Assembly: GCA_027488755.1 (NCBI GenBank)
Contig: JAIYAZ010000075.1
Coordinates: 1 to 64,000 of the forward strand
DNA: 64,000 bases
Source: Verrucomicrobiaceae bacterium
GTDB taxonomy: Bacteria > Verrucomicrobiota > Verrucomicrobiia > Chthoniobacterales > JAATET01
Reading direction: 5' to 3'
A program made the position numbers and the translations under genes. Below the pieces are notes generated by a model. That model had not been told where the DNA came from and searched no databases. It was given only the letters and a program-made list of their open reading frames with translations. This document shows, piece by piece, positions 1 to 8,730 of the stretch. Within the stretch, counting starts at the first letter, position 1; every line of letters starts with the position of its first letter.

Positions 1-1
1 A

Positions 2-97
2 CCCGGCAACAACTTCCTGCGTTTCTACGGGGTCAACTCCGAAACCAAGCAGAAGACTGAAACCGCCAACGGCAACATCGTCCGCTCCCGCCGCTAA
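2..97 (+). CDS. C-terminal fragment of a secreted protein, paralogue of the next gene
   Basis: The last 31 codons of a gene that enters from the left edge, ending in TAA. The encoded tail differs at only two residues (L for V, R for N) from the end of the complete gene at 415-1422. By hand alignment the two DNA stretches agree at 86 of 96 positions, and most differences are synonymous, which fits an older duplication kept under purifying selection. The function of the shared domain is unknown. A strong hairpin terminator follows. Confidence 0.8.
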   Translation, partial: PGNNFLRFYGVNSETKQKTETANGNIVRSRR

Positions 98-124
98 CCC
101 GGCCGGTCTACCTCCCTTCAAAAA

Positions 125-156
125 GGGCGCGGGTTCATCCCCGCGCCCTTTTTTTT
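125..156 (+). terminator. Rho-independent terminator
   Basis: A perfect 9-bp G+C stem (GGGCGCGGG / CCCGCGCCC) with a 6-base loop is followed by eight T residues, 28 bases after the stop of the truncated first gene. Almost the same hairpin recurs after the paralogous gene at 1446-1477, so the duplicated unit probably included the terminator. Confidence 0.85.
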
Positions 157-414
157 GGGGATCGCGGAGAAGCACAATCCTGCCCATGGGCGCGGTGATT
201 GGCCGCAACCCGTTTCCCTTCCCTCCACACCGCCCAGGAAATCCGCCCATGCTCTCCCGAAGAAACCAGGCAGCCCAAAAGGCAGGAAAATCCGCTCTCC
301 GCGCCTTGGAGTCTCGTCGCGAAACCCGATCTCTTTCTAACCCCATTGACGCCGGCCCAGAACTCGACGAGGTTGCCAACTCGTATCATCACTAACCTTC
401 GTCTTCCGAATCAC
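157..414. other. Intergenic region before the second surface-protein gene
   Basis: About 260 bases with no gene I can support. The downstream reading frame stays open back to about 199, but that stretch encodes a low-complexity peptide with no secretion signal, whereas a clear signal peptide begins at 415. I treat it as leader DNA. I see no convincing promoter. Confidence 0.5.
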
Positions 415-1422
415 ATGACTATTCGCCGTCTCCTTATTGGGAGTGCCTGTTCGCTACTCGTTTCGCTCGCTTTTTGTTCAATCGGACGTGCCAATGGCGT
501 CACTGGTTCGCAAGCCTTTGCCGACATCGGTGCGCCCTCCACCACTGGGTCTGGAGACACCGGCAACATCAATACGGCCACGCAAATCACCCTCGGAAAT
601 CTGGTCTCCTGCGGCTCCCAAGCGGGGTATTTTACCGGGCTTAACACGCAGATCTTCGGAACGGTGGTCTTCACCGTGTCGACCCCCGGAAGCCTTTCCT
701 TCAATAACGGCGCCTTTGGCAACTTCACGGCCACGTCGATCGTCGAAACCCAAAACACGCCCGGAACCCGGAGCTTTTACGTGCTCGGCCAATACACCGG
801 CGGAGGCTTCACCGAGCCCATCGGAACCACGCCCGCCAGCTTCTTGATTTCCTTCACCCAGTCGCCGGTGGGCACCGGAGCCATCTCGAATTCGGCGACC
901 CTCTCGATTCCGCCCGCCACGACTCCGTCGCCGAGCCCCTCTCCGACCGCGAGCCCTTCGCCGTCGCCCACGCCGAGCCCGTCCCCGAGTCCGAGTCCTT
1001 CCCCGAGCCCCTCGCCGACCGCAAGCCCGAGCCCGTCGCCCACTCCTATCCCGAGCCCGACCCCGTTCCCGAGCCCGACGCCGGTTGAGTCCCCGAGCCC
1101 GTCCCCGTCGCCCAGCGCCTCACCCACCCCGATCCGCAAGCCCACCCTCCAGCTCGGCAAGCGCGGCGTGATCGACGGCAAGTTCACCACGAACGACTCC
1201 TCCTACGTCCTCCCGGGCACCAGCAACAACGTTAACGTCGTCTTCTGGCGCTTCCTCGGCGAAACCAAATTCCGTTCCTTCCCCGTCAAGGGCGACTCCT
1301 GGTCTGTCCGCATCACCGGCCTCAAACCCGGCAACAACTTCGTGCGCTTCTACGGCGTCAATTCCGAAACCAAGCAGAAGACCGAGACCGCCAACGGCAA
1401 CATCGTCCGCTCCCGGAACTAG
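415..1422 (+). CDS. Secreted protein with Pro-Ser linker and duplicated C-terminal domain
   Basis: A 335-residue protein. I place the start at ATG 415 because it opens a textbook Sec signal peptide (MTIRRLLIG, hydrophobic core, cleavage near GRA/NGV); the frame is open upstream without one. Residues about 28-168 form a Ser/Thr/Gly-rich extracellular-looking domain. Residues about 171-239 are a (Pro-Ser/Thr)n linker, probably an extended spacer or glycosylation site. The last ~95 residues form a globular domain whose tail is almost identical to that of the truncated upstream gene. I see no PEP-CTERM, LPXTG or other sorting tail. It is probably a cell-surface or matrix protein; its function is unknown. 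Confidence 0.75.
   Translation: MTIRRLLIGSACSLLVSLAFCSIGRANGVTGSQAFADIGAPSTTGSGDTGNINTATQITLGNLVSCGSQAGYFTGLNTQIFGTVVFTVSTPGSLSFNNGAFGNFTATSIVETQNTPGTRSFYVLGQYTGGGFTEPIGTTPASFLISFTQSPVGTGAISNSATLSIPPATTPSPSPSPTASPSPSPTPSPSPSPSPSPSPSPTASPSPSPTPIPSPTPFPSPTPVESPSPSPSPSASPTPIRKPTLQLGKRGVIDGKFTTNDSSYVLPGTSNNVNVVFWRFLGETKFRSFPVKGDSWSVRITGLKPGNNFVRFYGVNSETKQKTETANGNIVRSRN
925..1131 (+). repeat. Proline-serine coding repeat
   Basis: About 207 bases of imperfect repeats of the six-base unit CCGAGC / CCGTCG (Pro-Ser, sometimes Pro-Thr). It encodes the linker between the two domains of the surface protein. Such tracts can change length by slippage. The opposite strand carries a Gly-rich shadow frame caused only by this repeat. 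Confidence 0.85.
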
Positions 1423-1445
1423 GTCAGACCCACGAGCAATTCCGA

Positions 1446-1477
1446 AAGGGCGCGGGGATTTTCCCCGCGCCTTTTTT
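1446..1477 (+). terminator. Terminator between convergent genes
   Basis: Stem GGCGCGGGG / CCCCGCGCC, a 5-base A/T loop, then six T residues on the plus strand. It lies 24 bases after the surface-protein stop and just beyond the end of convergent leuS. Read on the minus strand the same stem is followed by CTTTC, so it may also help end leuS transcription. Confidence 0.8.
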
Positions 1478-1494
1478 CGTTCATTCCGGCGCGC

Positions 1495-4023
1495 TCAGCG
1501 CACGACGACGTTCACGAGCTTGCCCGGCACGACGATCACCTTCACCACCGTCTTGCCCGCGGTGACCTCGGTCACCTTTGGGTGCGCCAGCGCGACGGCC
1601 TCCAGCTCGGCGTTCGTCGCCGTCTTGGCCACCATCACCCGCTCACGCGGCTTGCCGTTGACCTGGAACAGCACCTCGACCTCGGTCTCGACAAGCAAGC
1701 TCTCGTCGTAGCCGGGCCAATCCTGCTGCGACGCCAGCCCGGCAAAACCGAGGCGCGTCCACATTTCCTCCGCGAGGTGCGGCGCAAACGGACTGAGCAG
1801 CCGCAGCAGCACGCGCACGGCCTCGAGCGGCCGCGGCTCCGCGCCGGTGAACTCATTTACAAAAATCATCATCTGCGCGATGGCCGTGTTAAACGACAGG
1901 GCCTCGATGTCCTCGGTGACCTTCTTGATCGTCGCGTGAACCACCCGCGCCTGCGCCGGGGTGAACTCCGCCTCGGCCAGCGCGCCGGAGCGCGTCCATT
2001 CGCCCTCCTGGTTTTCCTCAAACCCGAGCCGCCACACGCGCGCGAGGAAGCGGAACACGCCCTCCACGCCCTTCATGCTCCACGGCTTCATCTGCTCGAG
2101 CGGGCCCATGAACATTTCGTAAAGCCGCAGCGCGTCCGCGCCGTATTCCGCGATCACCTCGTCGGGATTCACCACGTTGCCGCGGCTCTTCGACATCTTC
2201 ACGCCGTCGCCGCCGAGAATGAGGCCCTGATTCACCAGCCGCTGAAACGGCTCGGGCGTGGAAACCTGCCCGAGGTCGAACAGCACCTTGTGCCAGAACC
2301 GCGCGTAGAGCAGGTGCAGCACGGCGTGCTCGGTCCCGCCAACGTAAAGATCGACGCCCCCGCGCTCGCCGCCCATCCAGTAACGCTCGGCGGCATCGCC
2401 GACGAATCGCCCGGCGTTCTCCGGGTCGCAAAAGCGCAGGTAATACCAGCACGAGCCCGCCCATTGCGGCATCGTGTTCGTCTCGCGGCGCGCGGTTTCG
2501 CTGTAACGAATCCAGTCCACGGCCTTCGCCAGCGGCGGCTCGCCCGTGCCGGTGGGCTTGAAGTCTTCCAGCGGCGGCTGCACGAGCGGCAGCTCGCTTT
2601 CGGGAATCGCGCGGTGTTGGCCGTCTTCCCACACGATCGGAAACGGCTCGCCCCAGTAACGCTGCCGCGAAAACAGCCAGTCGCGCAGCTTGTAGTTCAC
2701 CCGGCCCGCGCCCACGCCCTGCTCCTCGAGCCAGGCAATCATCCGCCGCTTCGCTTCCGGCGTCGAAAGCCCGTCGAGGAATCCACTGTTCACCGCGACG
2801 CCGTCGCCGGTGAAGCCGCGCCAATCCACGCCCTCGGGGGCCTGCACGACCTGCGTGACCGGGAGCCCAAAGACCTGCGCAAACTCGAAGTCCCGCTCAT
2901 CATGCGCCGGCACGGCCATGATCGCCCCCGTGCCGTAGCCCATCAGCACGTAGTCCGCGATCCAGATGGGCAGCTTCTCTCCGCTCACGGGATTCACCGC
3001 GAAGGCCCCCGTGAAGACGCCGGATTTCTCCTTCGCGAGTTCGGTGCGCTCCAGGTCGGACTTCGACGCAATCTTCGCCCGATACTCCGCCACCGCCGCC
3101 GCTTGTTCCGGCGCGGTGATCGAATCCACAAGCGGATGCTCCGGCGCCAGCACGAGATACGTCGCGCCAAACAGCGTGTCCGGCCGCGTCGTGAAGACCT
3201 CAATCGAAGACCCAACATCCAAAACCGAAAACTCCACCCTCGCCCCTTCGCTGCGACCAATCCAGTTGCGCTGGAGGAGCTTGATCGACTCGGGCCAGTT
3301 CACGAGGTCGAGCTCATCAATGAGCCGCTCGGCGTAGGCGGTGATGCGCAGCATCCACTGCCGCATCGGGCGGCGCTCGACGGGGAATCCCCCCACCTCG
3401 CTTTTGCCGTCCACGATTTCCTCGTTCGCCAGCACCGTGCCGAGGGCCGGACACCAGTTCACCGGACGATCCGCGATGTAGGCAAGCCGCACGCTGTCCG
3501 GATCCTCCCCCGAATACGTCTCGATGGGCTCGGCGCGGTTCGTCGCGGGGTTGAACCACGCGCCGTAAAGCCGCAGAAAAATCCACTGCGTCCACCGCAC
3601 GTAACCCGGGTCCGTCGTGCTGATCTCGCGCGACCAGTCGTAGCTGAACCCGATGCCCTGCAATTGCTCGCGAAACCGCGCGACGTTCCGCTCCGTCGTC
3701 ACCCGCGGGTGCTGCCCAGTCTTGATCGCAAACTGCTCCGCCGGCAGCCCGAAGGCGTCCCACCCCATCGGGTGCAGCACATTGTGCCCCTGCATGCGCT
3801 TGGCCCGCGCCAGAATGTCCGTCGCCGTGTAGCCCTCGACGTGCCCGACGTGCAGCCCCTCGCCGCTCGGGTAGGGAAACATGTCGAGCACGTAGAACTT
3901 CGGCCGCGACGCGTCGAAACCGGGCTCGCCGGGATTCGGCGCGCGAAAGGCGCCCGTCTCGAGCCAGTGTTGCTGCCAGCGGGCTTCGAATTCGGGGAAC
4001 GGAAAGGGCTTGCGCGTGGACAT
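1495..4023 (-). CDS. leuS: Leucyl-tRNA synthetase
   Basis: An 842-residue class I aminoacyl-tRNA synthetase that charges tRNA-Leu, of normal bacterial length. The HIGH-type motif is at about residues 51-65 ([15 protein letters not shown]) and the KMSKS loop at about 609-613 (KMSKSRGN). Between them lie the CP1 editing domain and a tryptophan-rich catalytic segment ([11 protein letters not shown]). A C-terminal anticodon-binding region follows. The start is a plain ATG. It is convergent with the surface-protein gene, with a shared hairpin between them. Nothing is unusual. Confidence 0.97.
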   Translation of the reverse strand: MSTRKPFPFPEFEARWQQHWLETGAFRAPNPGEPGFDASRPKFYVLDMFPYPSGEGLHVGHVEGYTATDILARAKRMQGHNVLHPMGWDAFGLPAEQFAIKTGQHPRVTTERNVARFREQLQGIGFSYDWSREISTTDPGYVRWTQWIFLRLYGAWFNPATNRAEPIETYSGEDPDSVRLAYIADRPVNWCPALGTVLANEEIVDGKSEVGGFPVERRPMRQWMLRITAYAERLIDELDLVNWPESIKLLQRNWIGRSEGARVEFSVLDVGSSIEVFTTRPDTLFGATYLVLAPEHPLVDSITAPEQAAAVAEYRAKIASKSDLERTELAKEKSGVFTGAFAVNPVSGEKLPIWIADYVLMGYGTGAIMAVPAHDERDFEFAQVFGLPVTQVVQAPEGVDWRGFTGDGVAVNSGFLDGLSTPEAKRRMIAWLEEQGVGAGRVNYKLRDWLFSRQRYWGEPFPIVWEDGQHRAIPESELPLVQPPLEDFKPTGTGEPPLAKAVDWIRYSETARRETNTMPQWAGSCWYYLRFCDPENAGRFVGDAAERYWMGGERGGVDLYVGGTEHAVLHLLYARFWHKVLFDLGQVSTPEPFQRLVNQGLILGGDGVKMSKSRGNVVNPDEVIAEYGADALRLYEMFMGPLEQMKPWSMKGVEGVFRFLARVWRLGFEENQEGEWTRSGALAEAEFTPAQARVVHATIKKVTEDIEALSFNTAIAQMMIFVNEFTGAEPRPLEAVRVLLRLLSPFAPHLAEEMWTRLGFAGLASQQDWPGYDESLLVETEVEVLFQVNGKPRERVMVAKTATNAELEAVALAHPKVTEVTAGKTVVKVIVVPGKLVNVVVR

Positions 4024-4113
4024 CGGAAAAAGGCGGAGCCGCGCATTGTCCGCCCCGCATCGGACCAGTCAATGCCAATCCCCGACCTGCCCGCCGCGAT
4101 CCAGCTCCGGGCC

Positions 4114-4410
4114 CTACGGGTTGCTCCCCGGCGGGAAGAGCGCCTTGATGTAAGGGGGATAGTCCGGCGTCTTTCCGGGAGCGGGCCGGCCGGCCCTCGT
4201 CGTCTCCTTTTTCGGCGTCCTGGCATCGACCGCCGAAGCGACCGAATGCGGGGGCCGCGCCGGGGCCCGGTCAAACCATCCGCGCTTCAAGCCGAAAAGG
4301 ACCGCCCCCATCACCACCGCCACCACGAACAGCAAAATCCAGTCGTGCCGTTTCGGAAAACGATTCCGCTTGCGCAACTGGGTTCGCCGGGTGAATGCGG
4401 GAAATCTCAT
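4114..4410 (-). CDS. Small single-pass membrane protein
   Basis: 98 residues if it begins at ATG 4410: a strongly basic N-terminus (RRTQLRKRNRFPKR), one hydrophobic segment at about residues 25-41, and a Pro/Lys/Arg-rich tail. The frame extends further upstream, but that part is Arg-rich and unlike a protein. A GGGGAGAAG sequence lies about a dozen bases before the chosen start. It sits 90 bases upstream of leuS on the same strand. I recognise no family. By the positive-inside rule the N-terminus is cytoplasmic and the tail extracytoplasmic. Confidence 0.5.
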   Translation of the reverse strand: MRFPAFTRRTQLRKRNRFPKRHDWILLFVVAVVMGAVLFGLKRGWFDRAPARPPHSVASAVDARTPKKETTRAGRPAPGKTPDYPPYIKALFPPGSNP

Positions 4411-4632
4411 ACGGGTAAGGCTTCTCCCCCCAACCGGAGGCGATTCCGCGGATCGGGGATTTTCCCCCACCCCCGGGATTCGCTCCGTTCGATGCAGGAC
4501 TGCGGGAGTGCGGTGATGATAATTCCTCCGAGGCGGAAGGCACGTCTCCGCGTCGATGTGGCGAAGACTTAACACGGCAGCCTTCGAGCGGGACTCACGC
4601 CTTTTCTGTTCCGTCGCGGCCATCTACTGCTT

Positions 4633-5238
4633 GTGGGCATGACGCCCCTCATCCTCGCCACCCGCAACGCCCACAAAACCGCCGAAATCAGCGCCATGCT
4701 CGCCGGCTTCTTCACCGTGCAGGACCTCCACGCCCTGCCCGACGCCCCCGAGATTGAGGAAACCGGCCTCACCTTCGCCGCGAACGCCGCCCTCAAGGCC
4801 GTCGCCATCTCCGCCTTCACCGACGGCTGGGCGCTCGCCGACGACTCCGGCCTTGAGGTGGACGCCCTCGGCGGCGCGCCCGGCGTCCACTCCGCCCGCT
4901 ACGCCGGCCCCACCGCCACCGACGCCGCCAACAACGCCCTCCTCCTCGCCAATCTCGCCGCCCTCCCCGCGGACGCCCCCCGCACCGCCCGCTTCCGCTG
5001 CGTCCTCGCCCTCGCCCGCCGGGGCGAGGTCGTCGCCACCTTCGACGGCACCGTCGAAGGCCGCGTGGTGAACGCCCTCCACGGCCCCGGCGGCTTCGGC
5101 TACGACCCGCTCTTCGTGCCCGACGGACACGACCGCACCTTTGGCGAACTTTCCGCCGACGTGAAAAACGCGATCAGCCACCGGTCCCGCGCCCTCGCCG
5201 GTTTCCGCGCCTGGCTCGCGGACCATCCCCTCGCGTAA
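4633..5238 (+). CDS. rdgB: XTP/dITP diphosphatase (RdgB/HAM1 family)
   Basis: 201 residues from a GTG start; an ATG two codons later (4639) is an equally good start. The enzyme hydrolyses dITP, XTP and related non-canonical purine triphosphates to monophosphates and so keeps them out of DNA. Family motifs in order: ATRNAHKTAEI near the N-terminus, DDSGLEVDALGGAPGVHSAR, GFGYDPLF, and SHRSRAL near the end. The length is typical. The exbD gene follows 50 bases later on the same strand. Confidence 0.95.
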   Translation: MGMTPLILATRNAHKTAEISAMLAGFFTVQDLHALPDAPEIEETGLTFAANAALKAVAISAFTDGWALADDSGLEVDALGGAPGVHSARYAGPTATDAANNALLLANLAALPADAPRTARFRCVLALARRGEVVATFDGTVEGRVVNALHGPGGFGYDPLFVPDGHDRTFGELSADVKNAISHRSRALAGFRAWLADHPLA

Positions 5239-5288
5239 AGCGCCGCCTTGTTTTCACCGGACGGCTGTGCGAAGCATGCCACGCCCGC

Positions 5289-5705
5289 ATGAACTTCCGC
5301 CGCACCGCCGTCTCACCCACGCCGATCGTGTTCAACGTCACGGCGTTCGTGGACGTCCTGCTGGTGCTCTGCTTCTTTTTCCTGCTCACCTGGTCGAACC
5401 GCACCAAGGAAACCGACCTCACCATCGCGCTCCCGCAATCCTCCCAGAAGGAAGCCCCGCAGGCCCCGCCCGCGCCGATGATCGTGAACATCCGCTCCAA
5501 CGGCACCCTCAACGTCAACAACCGCAACGTGTCGTTCGCCGAGTTTGAGTCCCTCGTCAAAAAGCTCGCCGAGCTCAATCCCGACCAGACCGTCGTCATC
5601 CGCGGCGACCGCCGCTCGCAATACGACCTCATCCTCCGCGTGCTCGACGCCTGCAACGCCGCCGGCATCGGCTCCGTCGGCTTCGCCGCCGCCGTCCAAA
5701 ACTAG
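5289..5705 (+). CDS. exbD: ExbD/TolR-family biopolymer transport protein
   Basis: 138 residues: a short cytoplasmic N-terminus, one transmembrane helix at about residues 16-36 carrying the family's membrane aspartate in FVDVLLVL, then a periplasmic ExbD fold (TVVIRGDRRSQYDLILRVLDAC). These proteins form the proton-driven stator that energises TonB or TolA. No exbB/tolQ, tonB or tolA lies beside it, so its partner must be elsewhere. It ends six bases before the convergent methyltransferase gene. Confidence 0.9.
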   Translation: MNFRRTAVSPTPIVFNVTAFVDVLLVLCFFFLLTWSNRTKETDLTIALPQSSQKEAPQAPPAPMIVNIRSNGTLNVNNRNVSFAEFESLVKKLAELNPDQTVVIRGDRRSQYDLILRVLDACNAAGIGSVGFAAAVQN

Positions 5706-5711
5706 CGCGCG

Positions 5712-6494
5712 TCACTCCGGCCGGCGGGCGACCAGGTGGATGATTGGCCACTGCCAGCTCACCCGCCCATTCTCCTCCGCGAGCGAAAAGTAGTCCCGCA
5801 CCACCGGCGTCGCCGCCGCGATCAACCGCCGCACCAGCTCGCGATTCTCGGGCGACGTCGCCGCCGTCTCGAAATACCACTCCAGGTCCGGCTGCCGCTT
5901 ACGCGCCAGGTCGCAGCGCTCGATGCGCAGCCCCGCGGCCGAGCAGAGTTTGCGCCACTTCCCGGGCCGCAGAAACCGCCCGTGGCTCGGATCGCGCGCC
6001 TTTTCCACCTGGTGAAGCCAGTCCTCGGCCTCCCAGAGATCGTCGGGCGCCGTGCCGTCCACGACAATCAACACGCCGCCCGGCTTCAACACCCGCGCCA
6101 CCTCCTGCATGAACGCCGCGGGATCGCTGAAGTGGTGCGCCGCCACCCGGCACGTCACCACCTCAAAACTCCGCGCCGCGTAGGGCAACTCCTCCGCCGG
6201 ATGCTGGCGCGCATCCGCGAGAAACCCCTCCTCCTCCAGCAGCGCCGAGGCCTGCCGCAGCATGGCCTGCGACACATCCGTCACGACCACCCGATACCCG
6301 CGCCGCGCCAGCCACAGCGCCGTGTGCCCACCGCCCGTCGCCACGTCCAGCGCCGCGCCCCCGGCCGGCAGCGGAATCCCCGCCACCGTGGCCTCAAGGT
6401 CCGAAACATCCGCCAGAATGTGGCTGCGCCCGTAGCGCGCGCTCTGCCGGTCAAACTGCGCCTGCGCGGCGCGCTGGCCTTCGTCGAGGTTCAT
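5712..6494 (-). CDS. Class I SAM-dependent methyltransferase
   Basis: 260 residues from ATG 6494, which overlaps the preceding stop as ATGA. SAM-binding motif I is LDVATGGGHTALWLARRG, followed by VVTDVSQAML (the acidic residue after strand 2) and the late motif RVLKPGGVLIVVDG, as in UbiE/COQ5-like enzymes. The substrate is not apparent. It is the last gene of a four-gene operon headed by an ECF sigma factor, so it is probably expressed as part of that regulon. Confidence 0.85.
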   Translation of the reverse strand: MNLDEGQRAAQAQFDRQSARYGRSHILADVSDLEATVAGIPLPAGGAALDVATGGGHTALWLARRGYRVVVTDVSQAMLRQASALLEEEGFLADARQHPAEELPYAARSFEVVTCRVAAHHFSDPAAFMQEVARVLKPGGVLIVVDGTAPDDLWEAEDWLHQVEKARDPSHGRFLRPGKWRKLCSAAGLRIERCDLARKRQPDLEWYFETAATSPENRELVRRLIAAATPVVRDYFSLAEENGRVSWQWPIIHLVARRPE

Positions 6495-6931
6495 TTCACC
6501 TCCAGAATGAAAATCAGGCGTCCCCGGCCCCACGCCGGTCCGCGAATGTAAAGCGGCGCCCCGCGCGCCAGCCGCACCTCCGTCGTCACCACCAGCCGCT
6601 TCTTCACGTAAAGCTCGAGCTGGATCGTGTAGGCGGCCGGTTCGCGGTCCAGCACCCGCATCTTCAAAAACACCTCGCGCGACGGGACGATCCATTCCTC
6701 CGTGCCCTCGCGAATCTTCTGCGCCCGCACCCCGAGCACGTAAAACGTGTTGGCCCCAAACACCGCCTTCAACCCCGCCGCATACGCCGCGAGCTCCTTC
6801 GGCACGGCCTTCGGCGGCTGCTCGTTCGTGCCGAGCACGAGCGCGGCCCAGATGCGATCCTCCGCCCGCAGCGTCGCGGCGCAGAGCAGCGTGAGCACCG
6901 CCAGAATTCCCGCCCGCACAACCCGCCTCAT
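6491..6931 (-). CDS. Secreted hypothetical protein in ECF operon
   Basis: 146 residues from ATG 6931. The N-terminus is a signal peptide (MRRVVRAGILAVLTLLCA, cleavage near LRA/ED). The mature part is a mixed alpha/beta domain with several basic and aromatic beta strands and no cysteine motif. No family recognised. It overlaps both neighbours by four bases (ATGA), so translation of the three downstream genes is coupled. Its place between a membrane protein and a methyltransferase in a sigma-factor operon suggests an envelope-stress role, by inference only. Confidence 0.75.
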   Translation of the reverse strand: MRRVVRAGILAVLTLLCAATLRAEDRIWAALVLGTNEQPPKAVPKELAAYAAGLKAVFGANTFYVLGVRAQKIREGTEEWIVPSREVFLKMRVLDREPAAYTIQLELYVKKRLVVTTEVRLARGAPLYIRGPAWGRGRLIFILEVK

Positions 6932-7422
6932 TTGATCTTCTCGTTCGCCGGAATGTAGCCGGCATCCTGGATCCACAGCACCGTGCCCTTGCCGCCCGGC
7001 GCCGTGAACGCATAGGCCCCCAGCTTCGGATCCGCCGAGCGGGCCTCGATCACCTGCGAAATGAATCGCTCCCCGCCCGCATGCGCCCGCTCCTCGGCGA
7101 GCGTGAAAACGCCCAGCACCGCGGCGGCGAAAATGAGCATCGCCCCCGCAAACACCAGCCGCCGCAGCGGCCGCCACGCGCCGCGCCCGGCTCCCGCCGC
7201 CGGCTGCTCCCGCGCGATCGCGGCCAGAACCTGGTGGTTGAGAAACTCGCCGTGCGGCATCGCCGCGGGCTGCATCGCCCCGCGCAGGAGCCCGCGCAGG
7301 CGGTCCCACTCCGCGGCCTCGACCGCGGCGGGATCCTCCCCGGGCTCGCGGGACGCCCCCGCCGGTTTTTCGCCCGGGCGGCCGTCCAGCCACTCCATGT
7401 AGCGTTGCTCAAAGTTGCTCAT
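6928..7422 (-). CDS. Putative anti-sigma factor or sigma-linked membrane protein
   Basis: 164 residues. A cytoplasmic N-terminal half (about residues 1-88) contains a helical stretch starting MSNFEQRYMEWLDG, then one transmembrane segment at about 89-108 (LVFAGAMLIFAAAVLGVFTL) and a ~55-residue outer domain. No zinc-binding HxxxCxxC signature is visible, so it is not a classic ZAS anti-sigma protein. Overlap with the sigma gene (14 bases) and the membrane topology are the evidence for an anti-sigma role. It overlaps the next gene by ATGA. Confidence 0.65.
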   Translation of the reverse strand: MSNFEQRYMEWLDGRPGEKPAGASREPGEDPAAVEAAEWDRLRGLLRGAMQPAAMPHGEFLNHQVLAAIAREQPAAGAGRGAWRPLRRLVFAGAMLIFAAAVLGVFTLAEERAHAGGERFISQVIEARSADPKLGAYAFTAPGGKGTVLWIQDAGYIPANEKIK

Positions 7423-7996
7423 AGACGTCGCGGAGTTGAGTTTGCAGTTTTCGGCGGGCGTAGAAAAGGCGGGACATCACCGTGCCCATCGAGCACCCGA
7501 CGGCGTCGGCGATTTCGTGGTAGGAGAGATCCTCGATTTCCTTGAGCACGATCACCGCCCGATGCTCGGGGCTGAGCGTCGCGAGGGCGGCGTCGAATCG
7601 CGCGCGCAGCGTCGCGGCATCCAGCCCCTCCCCCGGCGCCGGCGGCTGGCTCGGCGTCGTGCGCGAGGCCGCGTCAATCGCCTGCGGTCCGCTCTCAAAC
7701 TCCTCCTGCGGATGGGCCTGCCGCCGCCGCACGACGTCGATCGCGGCGTTCGTGGCGATGCGCGCCAGCCAACTCGCCAGACTCGCCGCGCCGTCAAAGC
7801 GCGCGAGGTTGCGCCACGCCCGCAGGAAGGTTTCCTGCGCGACGTCGAGCGCCTCGTCCTCGTTGCGGAGAATGGAATTTGCCACCATGAATACGCGGTC
7901 CCGGTGCCGGGTCACGAGCAGGTCGAAGGCCCGCGTGTCCCCCTGGCGGCTTTGCGCCAGAAGTTCGGGTTCGTCGACCCATTCAACCCTGCCCAT
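7409..7996 (-). CDS. ECF RNA polymerase sigma factor (RpoE-like)
   Basis: 195 residues. Region 2 includes FDLLVTRHRDRVF and the core-binding/-10 segment DEALDVAQETFLRAWRNLARF. A Pro/Ala-rich spacer (about residues 107-127) separates it from region 4, which carries the helix-turn-helix LSYHEIADAVGCSMGTVMSRLFYARRK. It would redirect RNA polymerase in response to a signal. It overlaps the putative anti-sigma gene by 14 bases and heads a four-gene operon; such operons are usually self-activated, but I could not identify the promoter. Confidence 0.93.
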   Translation of the reverse strand: MGRVEWVDEPELLAQSRQGDTRAFDLLVTRHRDRVFMVANSILRNEDEALDVAQETFLRAWRNLARFDGAASLASWLARIATNAAIDVVRRRQAHPQEEFESGPQAIDAASRTTPSQPPAPGEGLDAATLRARFDAALATLSPEHRAVIVLKEIEDLSYHEIADAVGCSMGTVMSRLFYARRKLQTQLRDVYEQL

Positions 7997-8054
7997 GGTG
8001 AGAAACGCGCAGCGGGCGGCGTTTATTCAAGAAAACGGAAAAAAACGACGGCCA

Positions 8055-8717
8055 TCAGCCCTCGCCCCGGCGGCGGCGGAGTTCCGCGCGGTATTCACCC
8101 ATCATGTCCACGATGCATTCGCGGATCGGGAACAGCAGGCTCGTGATGGATTCCAGATCGTCCGCGTCGATCATGCCGGCCTCGTGGAGGCGAAACGCGG
8201 CTCCGAGCGCGTCGTTGGCGGCCTTCAGCCCGCGCTTGAGGTAGGCAATCGTCATGCCCACCTCGGAAAGGTCGTCCCCGCAGAGCGCGGCAGCCAGCTT
8301 CGCCCCGCAAATGGCCACGCGGGTGGCGAGCTCCACGGCCACCGGGTGGTCCTTGAGGGTGTCGCGGTCCTCGACCAGCGTGAAGACGCGGCGGTTCAGC
8401 TCCATGCTCTGCATGTAGACCTCGGAGTGCTGCAGCTCCTCAAACTCGGCGGCGTCCTCGTCCTCCTCCTCGCTCGCGTCGTCGTCCTCATCGACCACCT
8501 CGATCCAGTCGGACTCGCCTTCCTCCTCCTCTTCGTCCTCGTCCTCCGAGGCGCTCCAGCCCATTTCGCGCGCAATGATTTCGTCGCGATCAGGATGGTC
8601 CTGATACTTCTCGAAAAGCTCGAAGTATTGCTCGGTCTTGCGGTCCTGCTGCTGAAGGAATCGTTCCCACTGGTATTCGTCCCACAGCTCGGGCACTCCG
8701 GAATTTTCTTCGGCCAT
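8055..8717 (-). CDS. Highly acidic hypothetical protein
   Basis: 220 residues from ATG 8717. The start is fixed by a near-perfect Shine-Dalgarno sequence (TAAGGAGGAA) a few bases upstream. The N-terminal third is rich in Trp, Gln and Tyr. Residues about 60-115 are an acidic, probably disordered tract with runs of Glu/Asp, and the C-terminal half is a helical domain with no recognised motif and no signal peptide. It probably acts in the cytoplasm. It lies ten bases after rlmN and is probably co-transcribed with it. Confidence 0.8.
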   Translation of the reverse strand: MAEENSGVPELWDEYQWERFLQQQDRKTEQYFELFEKYQDHPDRDEIIAREMGWSASEDEDEEEEEGESDWIEVVDEDDDASEEEDEDAAEFEELQHSEVYMQSMELNRRVFTLVEDRDTLKDHPVAVELATRVAICGAKLAAALCGDDLSEVGMTIAYLKRGLKAANDALGAAFRLHEAGMIDADDLESITSLLFPIRECIVDMMGEYRAELRRRRGEG

Positions 8718-8720
8718 CAA

Positions 8721-8730
8721 TTCCTCCTTA
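8721..8730 (-). promoter_or_regulatory. Shine-Dalgarno overlapping the rlmN stop codon
   Basis: On the minus strand this reads TAAGGAGGAA. The TAA is the rlmN stop and AAGGAGG is a near-consensus ribosome binding site for the acidic protein starting at 8717. Termination of rlmN would place a ribosome on the next gene's binding site, which suggests coupled translation. Confidence 0.75.

Noticed and set aside
925-1131. Short repeats that might suggest a CRISPR array
   Set aside because: The six-base unit has no spacers and lies inside a coding frame.
777-1190. Gly-rich minus-strand frame
   Set aside because: It is only the complement of the Pro-Ser coding repeat.
1582-4572. 996-codon plus-strand frame opposite leuS
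   Set aside because: It is antisense to a gene with full synthetase motifs and is rich in Arg, His and Pro, as expected from a G+C-rich shadow.
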